Of a stretch of 64,000 bases of DNA, positions 18,201 to 27,455 are shown piece by piece. Source of the stretch: JACRLW01 sp050181465 (GTDB lineage: Bacteria; Planctomycetota; UBA1135; UBA2386); assembly GCA_050181465.1 (NCBI GenBank), contig JBFXDD010000001.1, positions 248,001-312,000 on the forward strand, written 5' to 3'. How positions within the stretch are numbered: the first letter of the stretch is position 1; every line of letters starts with the position of its first letter. The notes under the pieces were generated by a model. The model had not been told where the DNA came from and did no database searches. It was given only the letters and a program-made list of their open reading frames with translations. The translations under genes were made by a program, and so were the position numbers.

Positions 18201-20534
18201 ATGATGAACTCCACCACGACGCGACATCCTTCGCCCCCCACTTGGCGAACGCATCTGCGACAGGCCGCCCTGGTGAGCCTTGCTCTCCTCGGCGCCTGCT
18301 CTTCCGGCGGCCGCACCAACGCGACGGGTGGAACCGGCGGCGGCGGAACCGGCGGTGGTTCCGGCGGCGGCGGTCAGGGCGGCGGCACCGGCCAGGCGCT
18401 GGTGATCACACCGCGCTTCGATGTCGAGAACGCCTCGACCAGCGAGCGGACGGACACGATCCTCGCGAGCATTCCTTTCCCGATCGGAATGATCGCCAAC
18501 CTCGACAACGTCGGGGTCAGCGGCCGCGCGACCGCCTGGATGCCGCTGCAGACCTGGCCGGACGGTTCGGTGCGCGTCGCCCAAGCCCAGTTCACCGATG
18601 ACCTGAGCGCGAGCACTTCCAAGCGCTACGAAGTGGTGCGGGATGTCACGCCGTTGCGGGGCACCTTCGAGCCCAACGAGTGGCTCGCCCAGTTCGGCGA
18701 CAGCCTCCGACTGAAGGTTCGCGCGCGAGACAACGGCAACCGTGCCTACGAAGCGGAAACGACCGTTCTCGGCGGAGAAGTGCTTCATCAGACTCCGCTG
18801 GTGCGCTACTCGCGCAAGCGTGTCTACCACCTGCCGACCGGGTCGGGAGGACTCAACCGCGACTTCCTCACCTCGACGTTCTACGTGCAGGAGTACCGCG
18901 ACACGCCGTTCGTCACGGTCGATTGGATCCTCGGCAACGACTATCTCGGCAAAGACGACCCTGCCGGAAGCACGGATCCCAACCTGTATCCGCTCGGCGG
19001 CATCGACGTGAACGAGGCTTCACTCCTCGTGCGCGGCGCCGAGGAGGTCCGCGCCTTCCAGCCCGACTGGCACGAGGTCGATGCGCCGGTCGCCGAGGAC
19101 GATTGGGTCCGCTTCGAGGCCATGCGGGACACCTACATCGACGACGGTCAGACGCGTCGCTATCGCTTCCACCTGCGAGTCGAGCATCCCGGCGCAACCG
19201 AAGCCGTGAAGCAACGCTGGCGTGACAGCTTCACCGCCCGAGTCGAACACACGCTCTATCCGTTGTGTGACGTCGAGACGTGGCAGAAGTCGGAAGGCCT
19301 CGGCCTGCACGGCGGACCGGTCGACGGACCGAGTGACAGCGCTGCCCGCGCGACCGCGGACTTCGATCGCTGGGTCACCGGCGGCAACTTCGGGACGTGG
19401 GGCGACTTCGGTGACGTGAACTACACCGGCACTTCGGGTACCCCGCGCAACACCACGGTGAGCTGGGACGCTGCCCGCGCGATCCAGGCCCGGTCGCGCG
19501 ACCTGATGCGCCTGTTCGAAGCCAAGGCCTGGATGCAGGCGATCCGACCCTACCACCTCTTCGGACTCACCGTCGGTGCCGAGGAAGAGATCTACTTGTG
19601 GTATCCGATGGCGATCAGCCCGCGGACCTCGGACATCACCGACGAGAGCCTCGGACGCCGCAATCTGTGGCGGAACGATCCTTGGGCCGGCTTCCGCACC
19701 CGCACGAATCACTCCGCGCACGGTTTCAACGGCTACGACGCCGAACACTGGACAACCGACCTTCTCTTCGACTACTGGACCCTCACAGGGGATCCATGGG
19801 CTCGCGAAGAACTTCGCCAGCTCGGCGAGAGCCTCAAGGGAACGATGCGGTTGCGCCTCTACGCGAGCGCGAACATGCGAGTCGCACGCGCCGAAGGCTG
19901 GTGCATGATGGGATTCGTTCAGAGCTACTTGGCCACGGGCGATCAAGCGCTCAAGGACTACGCGGTGCGTCGCATCCGCGAGATCGTCGACGTCCAGCGG
20001 TGGAAGGATCACCCCGGACGCCCCTTCAAGCAGTACGGGCCCGACGCGCGCTACGCGATCGGCGCCAACACCACGGGTTATCCGCCCTGGGAACTGGGCG
20101 GTGTCATGCTCGGCTATCTCGGCGCCCATCGTTACTTCCAAAGCCCCGAAGCACTGACGATCTGCGAGGACGTCATCCGCGCCATCGACTACTCGTGGGT
20201 CAGCAACTACACGAACCCGCGCACCGGCCAGTTCGTGGAGGACGGGATTCGCTACGTGACGCCGCTCCAGGACAACGGTGTGAGTGTGCCCGCTACGTTC
20301 CGCGACAACGACCCGGCCTACGGGGCGGTGGTGCCGTCTCAGCCGATGGGCAGCGTGAATGAGTTCTTCGTGGCCGGCGTGGCGCTGATCCAACAGCACA
20401 CGCAGAACGAAACCATTCGCGAGCGGGCGCGCTTCCAGTTGAGCAAGCTCTATCCGACGCCGACCGACGACAAGCGTTGGAACAAGTGGTTCCTGGTCGT
20501 TCCGCAGCTCTACCCGCACAACCAGCAGAACTGA
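18201..20534 (+). CDS. Large secreted lipoprotein, PcRGLX/rhamnogalacturonan-lyase-like
   Basis: A 777-residue lipoprotein. The signal ends in the lipobox LALLGAC (C33), followed by a Gly/Thr linker (about 36-66). The first domain contains 'PFPIGMIANLDNVGVSG' and 'QTWPDGSVRVAQAQF'. This resembles the N-terminal RIFT-barrel pattern of PcRGLX/YetA-type exo-rhamnogalacturonan lyases, with its characteristic WPDGSV. The C-terminal half (about 430-760) looks like an alpha/alpha toroid (HSAHGFNGYDAEHWTTDLLFDYWTLTGD, GYPPWELGGVMLGYLGAHRYF). A role in degrading or binding acidic polysaccharide is inferred. The glycoside hydrolase gene follows after 79 bp on the same strand. The family assignment is moderate; catalytic residues cannot be named. 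Confidence 0.6.
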   Translation: MMNSTTTRHPSPPTWRTHLRQAALVSLALLGACSSGGRTNATGGTGGGGTGGGSGGGGQGGGTGQALVITPRFDVENASTSERTDTILASIPFPIGMIANLDNVGVSGRATAWMPLQTWPDGSVRVAQAQFTDDLSASTSKRYEVVRDVTPLRGTFEPNEWLAQFGDSLRLKVRARDNGNRAYEAETTVLGGEVLHQTPLVRYSRKRVYHLPTGSGGLNRDFLTSTFYVQEYRDTPFVTVDWILGNDYLGKDDPAGSTDPNLYPLGGIDVNEASLLVRGAEEVRAFQPDWHEVDAPVAEDDWVRFEAMRDTYIDDGQTRRYRFHLRVEHPGATEAVKQRWRDSFTARVEHTLYPLCDVETWQKSEGLGLHGGPVDGPSDSAARATADFDRWVTGGNFGTWGDFGDVNYTGTSGTPRNTTVSWDAARAIQARSRDLMRLFEAKAWMQAIRPYHLFGLTVGAEEEIYLWYPMAISPRTSDITDESLGRRNLWRNDPWAGFRTRTNHSAHGFNGYDAEHWTTDLLFDYWTLTGDPWAREELRQLGESLKGTMRLRLYASANMRVARAEGWCMMGFVQSYLATGDQALKDYAVRRIREIVDVQRWKDHPGRPFKQYGPDARYAIGANTTGYPPWELGGVMLGYLGAHRYFQSPEALTICEDVIRAIDYSWVSNYTNPRTGQFVEDGIRYVTPLQDNGVSVPATFRDNDPAYGAVVPSQPMGSVNEFFVAGVALIQQHTQNETIRERARFQLSKLYPTPTDDKRWNKWFLVVPQLYPHNQQN

Positions 20535-20613
20535 CGGGCCTCGAGCCGTGGGTGCGCGGCGGAAGCCGAAACCACCGCTTCCGTCGCCGACGTCGATCTG
20601 GCAGCTTCTGGAC

Positions 20614-23600
20614 ATGCCCGTCCAGCGCGCTCTCGTCGCCCTCCTCATCGCTTGGCTCGGCGCACGCTGCCACGGACAAGCGCAGGCGTCGCGATCGCTC
20701 CACGACGGGTGGGAAATCGCACCCGAGACCACCGTCGGCGCCTGTCCGACCGACGGGTGGCTCAGCATCGAGTTGCCGTCCTGCAGCGAGGATCGGCTGG
20801 GAATCCAGTTCGACGGGGTGGCGTGGTACCGCCGCACGCTTCCTGCCGCGACGGACGTCGAACTCCGCCGCTCGCTGGTCTTTCACGGTGTGGCGACCTG
20901 GTGCGAGATCTACCTCGAGGATGAGAAGCTCGGCGAGCACCTCGGCGGATGGACACCCTTCCGCATCCCGTTGCCCGCCTTCGCCGAGGGCGACCGCTCG
21001 CTTCGCGTGCGCGTCGACGAGCGCGTAGGTCACAACACCCAAGGTTTCCTCCCGGTGATCCAGCCGCACTTCGGCGGGATCTGGCGGCGCGTCGAACTCA
21101 TCGAAGCCCGCGGTCCGCGCCTGATCGTGGAGCGAACCTTCACCTTCGGACACCTGGATGGAGACGGGCCGGAAGTCGAAGTGGCGGCCGAGGTCGAAGG
21201 TTTGCTCGGAAGCGAGACCCATGAACTGGGAGTCGCCGTCCTGGACGGCGCGACTCCCCTCGCGACTGCCGTGGTGCCGCTGGTGCTCTCGGCAGACGGC
21301 ACCGGCATCGGACGGGCGCGCATTGCAGTTCCCCGCGGAGTGCGACCGTGGTCGCCCGAGCGTCCCAATCTGTACGGCGTCGAGATCGTGCTTCGTCAAC
21401 GTCAGGATGGGCGAGAGGAGGATCGCTCGCGGCATCGCATCGGCTTTCGTGATCTCGGAGGCCGAGGGACCACGCTGACCTGGAACGGCCGGCCGCTGCA
21501 ACTTCGCGGAGTCCTGCACTGGGGCTATTCCGCGCCGCGACTCGCTCCCCCCGAAGATCCCGGCTACTGGCGACCGCAGCTCGAAGCCATCCGCGCACTC
21601 GGCTGCAACATGGTGAAGGCATGCTTGTGGATGCCGCCTCGCTGCTTCTACGAGATCTGCGACGAGATCGGGCTGATCGTGTGGCAGGAGTATCCGACGT
21701 GGCATCCCAAGTTGACGCCCGAGCACCTACCCGACCTGCGCGAGGAGTATGCGGAGTTGTTCGCCTACGACCGCAGCCATCCCGCAGTCGCCATTCGTAG
21801 CCTCACCTGCGAGACGGGCCACTCCGCCGATCTCGGCGTGATCCGGGAACTGTTCGAGGCATGCAAGGCCGCCGTCCCCGACACCTTGCTCGTGGACGAC
21901 AGCGCTTGGATCTCGTGGCACCGCATCCACGACTTCTGGGACGACCATCCGTACGGCAACAACTCCTGGTGGCCCGGCAAGATCGAAGAGATGAGACAGT
22001 TCATCGCCGCGCGCAAGGCAATGCCGCTCCTGCTCGGCGAGTGCATCGCAGCCGATTCCTGGCTCGATCTGTCGAAGTGGGACGCGCACCAAGTCGAGCC
22101 CGACACCTGGTGGGAACCGTGGGGACTCGAGACTCATCGACGCATGGAAGCGTGGCTGGCGAACCGCTTCGGCGAAGCCGAGCGTCAGCGACTCGTGCGC
22201 GATTCGATCGAGTACGGGCTTCGCAATCGGAAGTACCAGATCGAACGTCTCCGAACCGACTTCCCCGATGCCGGCTACACGATCTCGGTCATGCGCGACT
22301 TCACCAAGGCGCGCATGGGACTGTTCGATGACTTCGGGGATCCGAAGTTCTCACCGGAGAGCTTCGACTGGCATCGCGACACGATGTTGGTGTTGGACGT
22401 TCCGGACGATGCACGGGCGTTCGCCGACGGAGTTCATCGCGTTCCCCTGCGCGTGACGCACTACGGTCGCGGTCGATTGCACGGCGTGGTTCGCGTGGAA
22501 TGTCGAGAACTGGGGGTCGAAACGACGATCGGTGAGGTCGACCTCGACGAAGGGCGCGTCAGTGAGCCCCTGGTCCTGACGCTCGAACTACCGGCGGTAA
22601 CAACGCCGGTCCGCTTCACGCTCGACGCACGGCTCATGGGTTCGCACGAAACCCACAATCGCTGGTCGCTCTGGATCGTTCCGACTCCGAGCGGCCGCTT
22701 GCCGGAAGCGGTGCGCGTGGTCGGCGCCCTCGATGCAACCACGCTTGCCGACCTGTCCGCAGGCGCACGCGTCCTCCTCCTGGTCTCGGACGCCAAGGGT
22801 TCCATCCGGGCCGAGAACCTCTGGTTCCTGCGCGGCGCCCCGCTGGTTCCACCTCACGCACTCGCGGCGGCGCTGCCGCCCGAGTTCCTTCACGAACTGC
22901 AATCCTTCGATCTCGAGACCGGCCGAGTGATTCCAGCTGCGCCCTGGCTCGACGAGGTGGATCCGCTGCTGGCGTTCTGGGACACCCACGACATTCGCGA
23001 GACCAAGCTGTGGCTGTCGGCCTTCACGACCAGAGTCGGCACGGGGCGATTGGCGGTCACCGCACTGCGCACGGACTCGGTCGCCGGGCGCTACGTCCTC
23101 GAGACCTTGGCCAAGTCCCTCGTCGCGGCCGAGCCGCCGAGCCGCGGACTGTCGCGCGAGTTCCTCGATCATCTGGCCGCGGAACTCGATACCAGGACGC
23201 TGCCGCTCCCGCTCTGGCAGTTCGTCAGAGATCGTGACGACCAAGGTCGCGCGAAGGCCTTCGCGACGAGCGACGATCCGAGCATCGAGTGGATCCCGCT
23301 GCGTGCCGGTGCGCATTGGGAAGCTCAGGGCATCGAGCACTATGACGGCATCGGGTGGTTCCGCGTCGACATCGACGTCCCCGCCGAGTGGGCGGGCAAG
23401 TCGGTCCACGCGGTTTTCGACGGCGTCGACGACTCTTACGAGCTCTATCTGGACGGAGTGCGGCTCGGGGCCCACGGCGACCCGGACCGCGGGGAATCGG
23501 TCTGGCTGGTGAGGACGAGCATCGACCTCACCGCAGCGATCCGCCCCGGCACACGCCAGCGCCTGGCCTTGAGGGTCGTCGACCACGTCGGTGCCGGCGG

Positions 23601-23664
23601 CCTCCACCGCGCCGCGTTCCTGACCACGGGTCCGGTCCATCCTCGCGGCGAGATCTTGCGCTGA
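20614..23664 (+). CDS. Secreted glycoside hydrolase family 2 protein
   Basis: About 1016 residues, with signal peptide MPVQRALVALLIAWLGARCHG; a GTG at 20548 would add 22 residues ahead of it. Domains in order are: sugar-binding jelly roll (to about 180, with HFGGIWRRVEL), Ig-like domain (to about 280), TIM barrel (RGVLHWGYSAPRL to about 560), a long C-terminal region, and a second jelly roll near 900-1000 (GWFRVDIDVPAEW, DSYELYLDG). The likely acid/base Glu is E400 in 'RSLTCETGHS' and the nucleophile E476 in 'LLLGEC'. The residue before the acid/base, usually Asn in family 2, is Cys here. Substrate is not predictable; beta-mannosidase or beta-galactosidase-like activity is possible. Confidence 0.85.
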   Translation: MPVQRALVALLIAWLGARCHGQAQASRSLHDGWEIAPETTVGACPTDGWLSIELPSCSEDRLGIQFDGVAWYRRTLPAATDVELRRSLVFHGVATWCEIYLEDEKLGEHLGGWTPFRIPLPAFAEGDRSLRVRVDERVGHNTQGFLPVIQPHFGGIWRRVELIEARGPRLIVERTFTFGHLDGDGPEVEVAAEVEGLLGSETHELGVAVLDGATPLATAVVPLVLSADGTGIGRARIAVPRGVRPWSPERPNLYGVEIVLRQRQDGREEDRSRHRIGFRDLGGRGTTLTWNGRPLQLRGVLHWGYSAPRLAPPEDPGYWRPQLEAIRALGCNMVKACLWMPPRCFYEICDEIGLIVWQEYPTWHPKLTPEHLPDLREEYAELFAYDRSHPAVAIRSLTCETGHSADLGVIRELFEACKAAVPDTLLVDDSAWISWHRIHDFWDDHPYGNNSWWPGKIEEMRQFIAARKAMPLLLGECIAADSWLDLSKWDAHQVEPDTWWEPWGLETHRRMEAWLANRFGEAERQRLVRDSIEYGLRNRKYQIERLRTDFPDAGYTISVMRDFTKARMGLFDDFGDPKFSPESFDWHRDTMLVLDVPDDARAFADGVHRVPLRVTHYGRGRLHGVVRVECRELGVETTIGEVDLDEGRVSEPLVLTLELPAVTTPVRFTLDARLMGSHETHNRWSLWIVPTPSGRLPEAVRVVGALDATTLADLSAGARVLLLVSDAKGSIRAENLWFLRGAPLVPPHALAAALPPEFLHELQSFDLETGRVIPAAPWLDEVDPLLAFWDTHDIRETKLWLSAFTTRVGTGRLAVTALRTDSVAGRYVLETLAKSLVAAEPPSRGLSREFLDHLAAELDTRTLPLPLWQFVRDRDDQGRAKAFATSDDPSIEWIPLRAGAHWEAQGIEHYDGIGWFRVDIDVPAEWAGKSVHAVFDGVDDSYELYLDGVRLGAHGDPDRGESVWLVRTSIDLTAAIRPGTRQRLALRVVDHVGAGGLHRAAFLTTGPVHPRGEILR

Positions 23665-23733
23665 AGGTCGCGACGGCCGAACCTCCAGCTTTGCCGGCCG
23701 CCCCGGCGCCCGCCCACCCCGCATTCCGTCGAC

Positions 23734-24315
23734 ATGGTCCACGTCAAGAGCATCCAACCGACCCCCAACCCGAACGCCTTCAAGTTCGTCGTCGACGACA
23801 TCTTGTGGCCCGGCACGAAGAGCTGCGTTCGCGCTGCGGATGCGGCCGGCTTCGCGCTCGCCGAGCAACTCTTCGCGGTGGAGGGAGTCGACACGCTCTT
23901 CTTCTGCGATCGCTTCGTGACCGTGAGCATGACCGCGAGCGCGGACTGGCGGGCGGTGCACGAGTCCGCGACCCGGATCCTCGAAGACTGGAAATCGCCG
24001 TACGCCGCTGGCGGCGTCGCACCGGCGGCAGACGGCAATCACGCACCGGCACCGGCCCTCGACCCGAACTCGCTGCCGGCCGAACAGCAGGCCATGCTGG
24101 GCAAGATCAACGCCGTGCTCGATGATCGAATCCGACCTGCTCTCGCCGGTGACGGCGGCGGCCTCGAAGTGATCGGACTGGAAGGCAAGACCTTGCTGAT
24201 CCGCTATCAGGGCGCGTGTGGATCGTGTCCAAGTTCGATCGGCGGCACGCTCATGGCGATCCAAAACCTGCTTCAAGCCGAAGTGGACGAGGAACTCGCC
24301 GTCGTCTCTGCTTGA
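23734..24315 (+). CDS. Nfu-type iron-sulfur cluster scaffold protein
   Basis: A 193-residue protein with the eukaryote-like Nfu layout. The N-terminal Nfu domain begins 'IQPTPNPNAFKFVVDD', continues with 'LAEQLFAVEGVDTLFFCDRFVTVSM', and is joined by an Ala/Pro linker to a NifU C-terminal domain (about 110-190). That domain carries the cluster-binding 'CGSCPSS' (C162, C165). It should accept and deliver Fe-S clusters in the cytoplasm. ThiC in this window is one enzyme that needs such a cluster, though it is not linked in an operon. It lies 69 bp after the family 2 hydrolase and ends 12 bp from the convergent flippase gene. Confidence 0.93.
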   Translation: MVHVKSIQPTPNPNAFKFVVDDILWPGTKSCVRAADAAGFALAEQLFAVEGVDTLFFCDRFVTVSMTASADWRAVHESATRILEDWKSPYAAGGVAPAADGNHAPAPALDPNSLPAEQQAMLGKINAVLDDRIRPALAGDGGGLEVIGLEGKTLLIRYQGACGSCPSSIGGTLMAIQNLLQAEVDEELAVVSA

Positions 24316-24327
24316 TGGTCGGCGCGC

Positions 24328-25611
24328 TCAGGTCGTCGCGGCCGTGACGGTTGGACGCGACTCGCGCAGGAAGCGCAGAGCTACCGCCAGAAAGACCAGT
24401 TCACCCAGCGCCATCGACCAGAACGCTCCGCGCGCGCCATCGATGGCACAGGCGGGAGCGACGAGGACGATTCCCGCGACCGCAGCGGCGGCGCGCGCCG
24501 TCGTGGCGATCTGCGCACCGCGATGCGACCGGACCTGCATCGCGACGACGAAGATGGACGCGAGCGCCGCGGTCGCCAGGAACAAGAGTGCGGCCGGCAA
24601 GACGGCACCGATCCCCGCGAAGTGACGACCGAACACCGCCACTCCGAGGGTCTCGCCGAAACCGATCGCGATGACCCCGGCAGCAACGCAGGCGGCAAGC
24701 AGCCAGAGACATGCCGCGCGAAGAAGTCGTTCGCCGCGCGCAGACAATCCCGCACCGGTGGACTCGCGCGCGAGGCGCGGGCGCAGCACGTCCGCGAGTG
24801 CTCCGGCGAAGACGCGCAACGGACCGGTCAGGGTGTTGGCCGCTCCGTAGAGTGCGACTGCCATCGCTCCGCCGACGACGTCGAGCACGAAGGGCTGAAC
24901 TCGAGTGCAGACGGTGTTGGCCAAGGATCCGGCGAGCATGACGCGGCCCGTCGCACGCAACTGTGCCACTTCGGTGATGGAGACCGACTCGGAGCCGCGC
25001 GGCATGCCTCGATGCATCCAGGCCGCCGCGAGAGTGTGGCAGCCAGCGGACGCAACGAAGACAGCCAGCATCGGATCGACGTCCCGGCGGGCAGCATGCA
25101 AGCCGACCGCAAAGATCGGCACGTACGCAAGCCCTTGTGCCACCAGAGCGCGTGAGCTGCGGAACATCGCCGTGAGCAGCGTCGAGTAGGTCACCGATGC
25201 CAACCACGCGGCAGTGGCGAGGACGAAGGCCACTCCGAGTTCCATGTCGACACCGAATTGAGCCCAGAGCGGGGACGAGGCCAGGGCGATCGCGAACAGC
25301 ATTCCGATCGCACGAAGTGCTCGCTTCCGGGCCAGGTCGATCAACGCGCCGCCATGAGTCGGATCGAACTGCGGTGCGAGGCTCACCGCAGCAGTGAGCC
25401 ACCCCGAGCCGAGGATCGTGGTGGCGACGATCTCGAGGGTCGTCAGCTCGACGAACAGTGCGAATGCGTGACGACCGCTGCATCGCGCGATCAAGACTCC
25501 AAGGAGCATCCGCGCGACGGCATTCCCGCCCACGCGTGCGATCGCGGCGTACTTGTCCGCGCGACGGACGCCCCGATCAGAATCACCGACACTCATCGCC
25601 GAGTTCGTCAT
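24328..25611 (-). CDS. Polysaccharide flippase-like membrane protein
   Basis: A 427-residue protein with about 12 hydrophobic segments spread over the whole length. The order fits the MATE/Wzx-type polysaccharide transporter superfamily: an amphipathic start, 'NAVARMLLGVLIARCSG', 'LTTLEIVATTILGSGWLTAAVSL', and late helices 'VLPAALLFLATAALASIFVVAMQ'. The C-terminal phrase 'LYGAANTLTGPLRVFAGALADVLRPRLAR' is typical of these proteins. The start is placed at 25611 (MTNSAMSVGDSD), with an internal ATG at 25596 as an alternative. Export of a lipid-linked sugar is the family role. It is not next to a complete polysaccharide cluster. Confidence 0.72.
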   Translation of the reverse strand: MTNSAMSVGDSDRGVRRADKYAAIARVGGNAVARMLLGVLIARCSGRHAFALFVELTTLEIVATTILGSGWLTAAVSLAPQFDPTHGGALIDLARKRALRAIGMLFAIALASSPLWAQFGVDMELGVAFVLATAAWLASVTYSTLLTAMFRSSRALVAQGLAYVPIFAVGLHAARRDVDPMLAVFVASAGCHTLAAAWMHRGMPRGSESVSITEVAQLRATGRVMLAGSLANTVCTRVQPFVLDVVGGAMAVALYGAANTLTGPLRVFAGALADVLRPRLARESTGAGLSARGERLLRAACLWLLAACVAAGVIAIGFGETLGVAVFGRHFAGIGAVLPAALLFLATAALASIFVVAMQVRSHRGAQIATTARAAAAVAGIVLVAPACAIDGARGAFWSMALGELVFLAVALRFLRESRPTVTAATT

Positions 25612-25785
25612 CGACTGGCCGACCCTTGGGGCTCCGCTCACTGCCGGCTGCCGCGGGTCCAAGAGCGAGACATCACAGCGAACGGCCAGTGCCGTCGATG
25701 CACCGACCGCATCTTCGTCTCGGCCTGAGACCCCCGCTTGCTATCGATCCGCAACACCTCGGGCGCGCGATTGACTCTCGTGGGT

Positions 25786-26388
25786 ATGCGAACGCTCTCT
25801 CTCATCGGCGCGGCCGCTGCCGTGCTCTCCTCTCTCTCCTTCGCGCCCATCGACTCCACGCTTCCGACCCTCGACGTCTTCGTCGAGTGCAGGTGTATCG
25901 GCAAGCTGGAACTCGAGTTCTCGGCGCCGGACATCCTGCCGTGGGCCGTCATCTGGCAATACGACGACCAGCACCAGGACGGCATCTGCGACGACGGCTA
26001 CTGCTCGCAGCTCTACGATCCCAGGCCTTGCAACGTCGACGCCAAGGTGACCGTCGGTTGGGCCGCGCAAGCCGGCGGCGGTCTTCCACCCTTCCCACCC
26101 TGCGTGACACCGGCCGACGCCGTCTACGATGACGAAACCGGGGGTCCGCACATCCACATGGGACAGATGAACGCAGCTCAGGTCACCGCGACCCAGCGAC
26201 ACGTCGGTCTGACCATCCTTGACTGCAAGACGAAGGAGAAGTTGAAGCCCGACGATCGCACGCACGAAGGCCCTCACGACCATTCCCACATTCGCATTTC
26301 CTGTGCGGACGCCAACGGCTACAACGTCGCGCGGAAAATCACCCTCAAGGAAGTTTGCGTCGGCTGCGAAGGCGCCGCGAAGAACTGA
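25786..26388 (+). CDS. Small secreted cysteine- and histidine-rich protein, unknown
   Basis: A 200-residue exported protein with a signal peptide (MRTLSLIGAAAAVLSSLSFA). The mature part has ten cysteines, including 'VECRC', 'GICDDGYC', 'RPC', 'PPC' and 'VCVGC', an even number that would suit disulfides. It also has His-rich stretches 'GPHIHMGQM' and 'HEGPHDHSH', so metal binding is possible. I recognise no family. It is followed after 18 bp by another exported protein gene, so the two are probably co-transcribed. Confidence 0.65.
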   Translation: MRTLSLIGAAAAVLSSLSFAPIDSTLPTLDVFVECRCIGKLELEFSAPDILPWAVIWQYDDQHQDGICDDGYCSQLYDPRPCNVDAKVTVGWAAQAGGGLPPFPPCVTPADAVYDDETGGPHIHMGQMNAAQVTATQRHVGLTILDCKTKEKLKPDDRTHEGPHDHSHIRISCADANGYNVARKITLKEVCVGCEGAAKN

Positions 26389-26406
26389 TCCAGCCCGAGG
26401 GAACCC

Positions 26407-27213
26407 ATGGCTCGTCTTCTTGCGATCGTCTTCGGCTTGACCGTCTTGGCGACCATTCTCACGGTCGCCGACGACAACCCGACGTATGGAGCAATCGCTG
26501 CCTCGTCACCCGTCGATCTGAGCCGAATCCGTGAGTGGTCCGCTCAGTTGGAACAACCCAGAGTGGTGCGTTACCACCGGGTACCCTGCGCGGATGAGAA
26601 GGCGGCCATCGAGGCCCGAACGGGATCTCCCGCACCTGCCAGCCTCGGTGTCGCGACGCTTCGAACCTACGGTCCGTTACCCGTGGCGGTCGTCGAGCAG
26701 TACGCCCGCTTCTTGCACTCCGCCGGCGAGGAACGCCTCCGTGACGCGGAGTCGATGACGGTGACCGATGTCAACTCCGGACGGGAGCAGACCGCCGAGT
26801 ACCTGGACGGCCTGAAGGCGCAGCTCGCGGCCAAGCAACTGTTGGCCGGTCACTACTGGACCGTGGAGGAGAACGAAATGCCGCGCCTCCCGAAAGGCAT
26901 GAGCTTCTACGCCGCGCGGTCGAACGAGCGCACTCCCGAGGGCAAGCTGATCGACATCATCATCCCCTTGGATCTGGAGTCGCCCGAACTCCAAGGAACC
27001 TATCAGTCACTCCGAACGCTCGAAGCAGAGCTCCGACACGAGCACGCCGAGAAGTTCAATCGCATGCCGTGGAGTGAGCGCGAGGCAATCCTGGCGCGTG
27101 CTGACCGGATCCGAGCCGGTGAGAAGATCGTCGAAGAGCTGCCGACCTACTTCTGGCGGCTGCACATCGACCGTCGCACCTTGCTGGCCTCCCCCATGCC
27201 GAACGACCTCTGA
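26407..27213 (+). CDS. Exported hypothetical protein
   Basis: A 268-residue protein with an N-terminal hydrophobic segment (MARLLAIVFGLTVLATILTVA), either a signal peptide or an anchor. A GAGGGAAC ribosome site precedes the ATG. The body is mixed alpha/beta with one helical, charged C-terminal third (LRTLEAELRHEHAEKFNRMPWSEREAILARADRIRAGEKI). No family is recognised. It follows the Cys-rich protein gene by 18 bp and ends 71 bp before the oppositely oriented tRNA-Leu. A weak hairpin GGCTC-TCGG-GAGCC at 27262-27275 could help end transcription. Confidence 0.6.
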   Translation: MARLLAIVFGLTVLATILTVADDNPTYGAIAASSPVDLSRIREWSAQLEQPRVVRYHRVPCADEKAAIEARTGSPAPASLGVATLRTYGPLPVAVVEQYARFLHSAGEERLRDAESMTVTDVNSGREQTAEYLDGLKAQLAAKQLLAGHYWTVEENEMPRLPKGMSFYAARSNERTPEGKLIDIIIPLDLESPELQGTYQSLRTLEAELRHEHAEKFNRMPWSEREAILARADRIRAGEKIVEELPTYFWRLHIDRRTLLASPMPNDL

Positions 27214-27284
27214 ACGGCGGTCCAGTGGACGGCCAGGACGGGCAGCGACATCCAAGGCACGGCTCTCGGGAGCCAGCGGGGTTT

Positions 27285-27366
<82 letters not shown>

Positions 27367-27455
27367 GTGGGGCGGGGATGCTAGCGAGTCGAAGCAAGCG
27401 ATGCCAGTCTTGGGCGTGACTCGAGGCACTGGTCACCACGACCCGTCGATCGGTA

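Noticed and set aside
27262..27275. Terminator hairpin GGCTC-TCGG-GAGCC
   Set aside because: The stem is short and not followed directly by a T run, so it is too weak to call.
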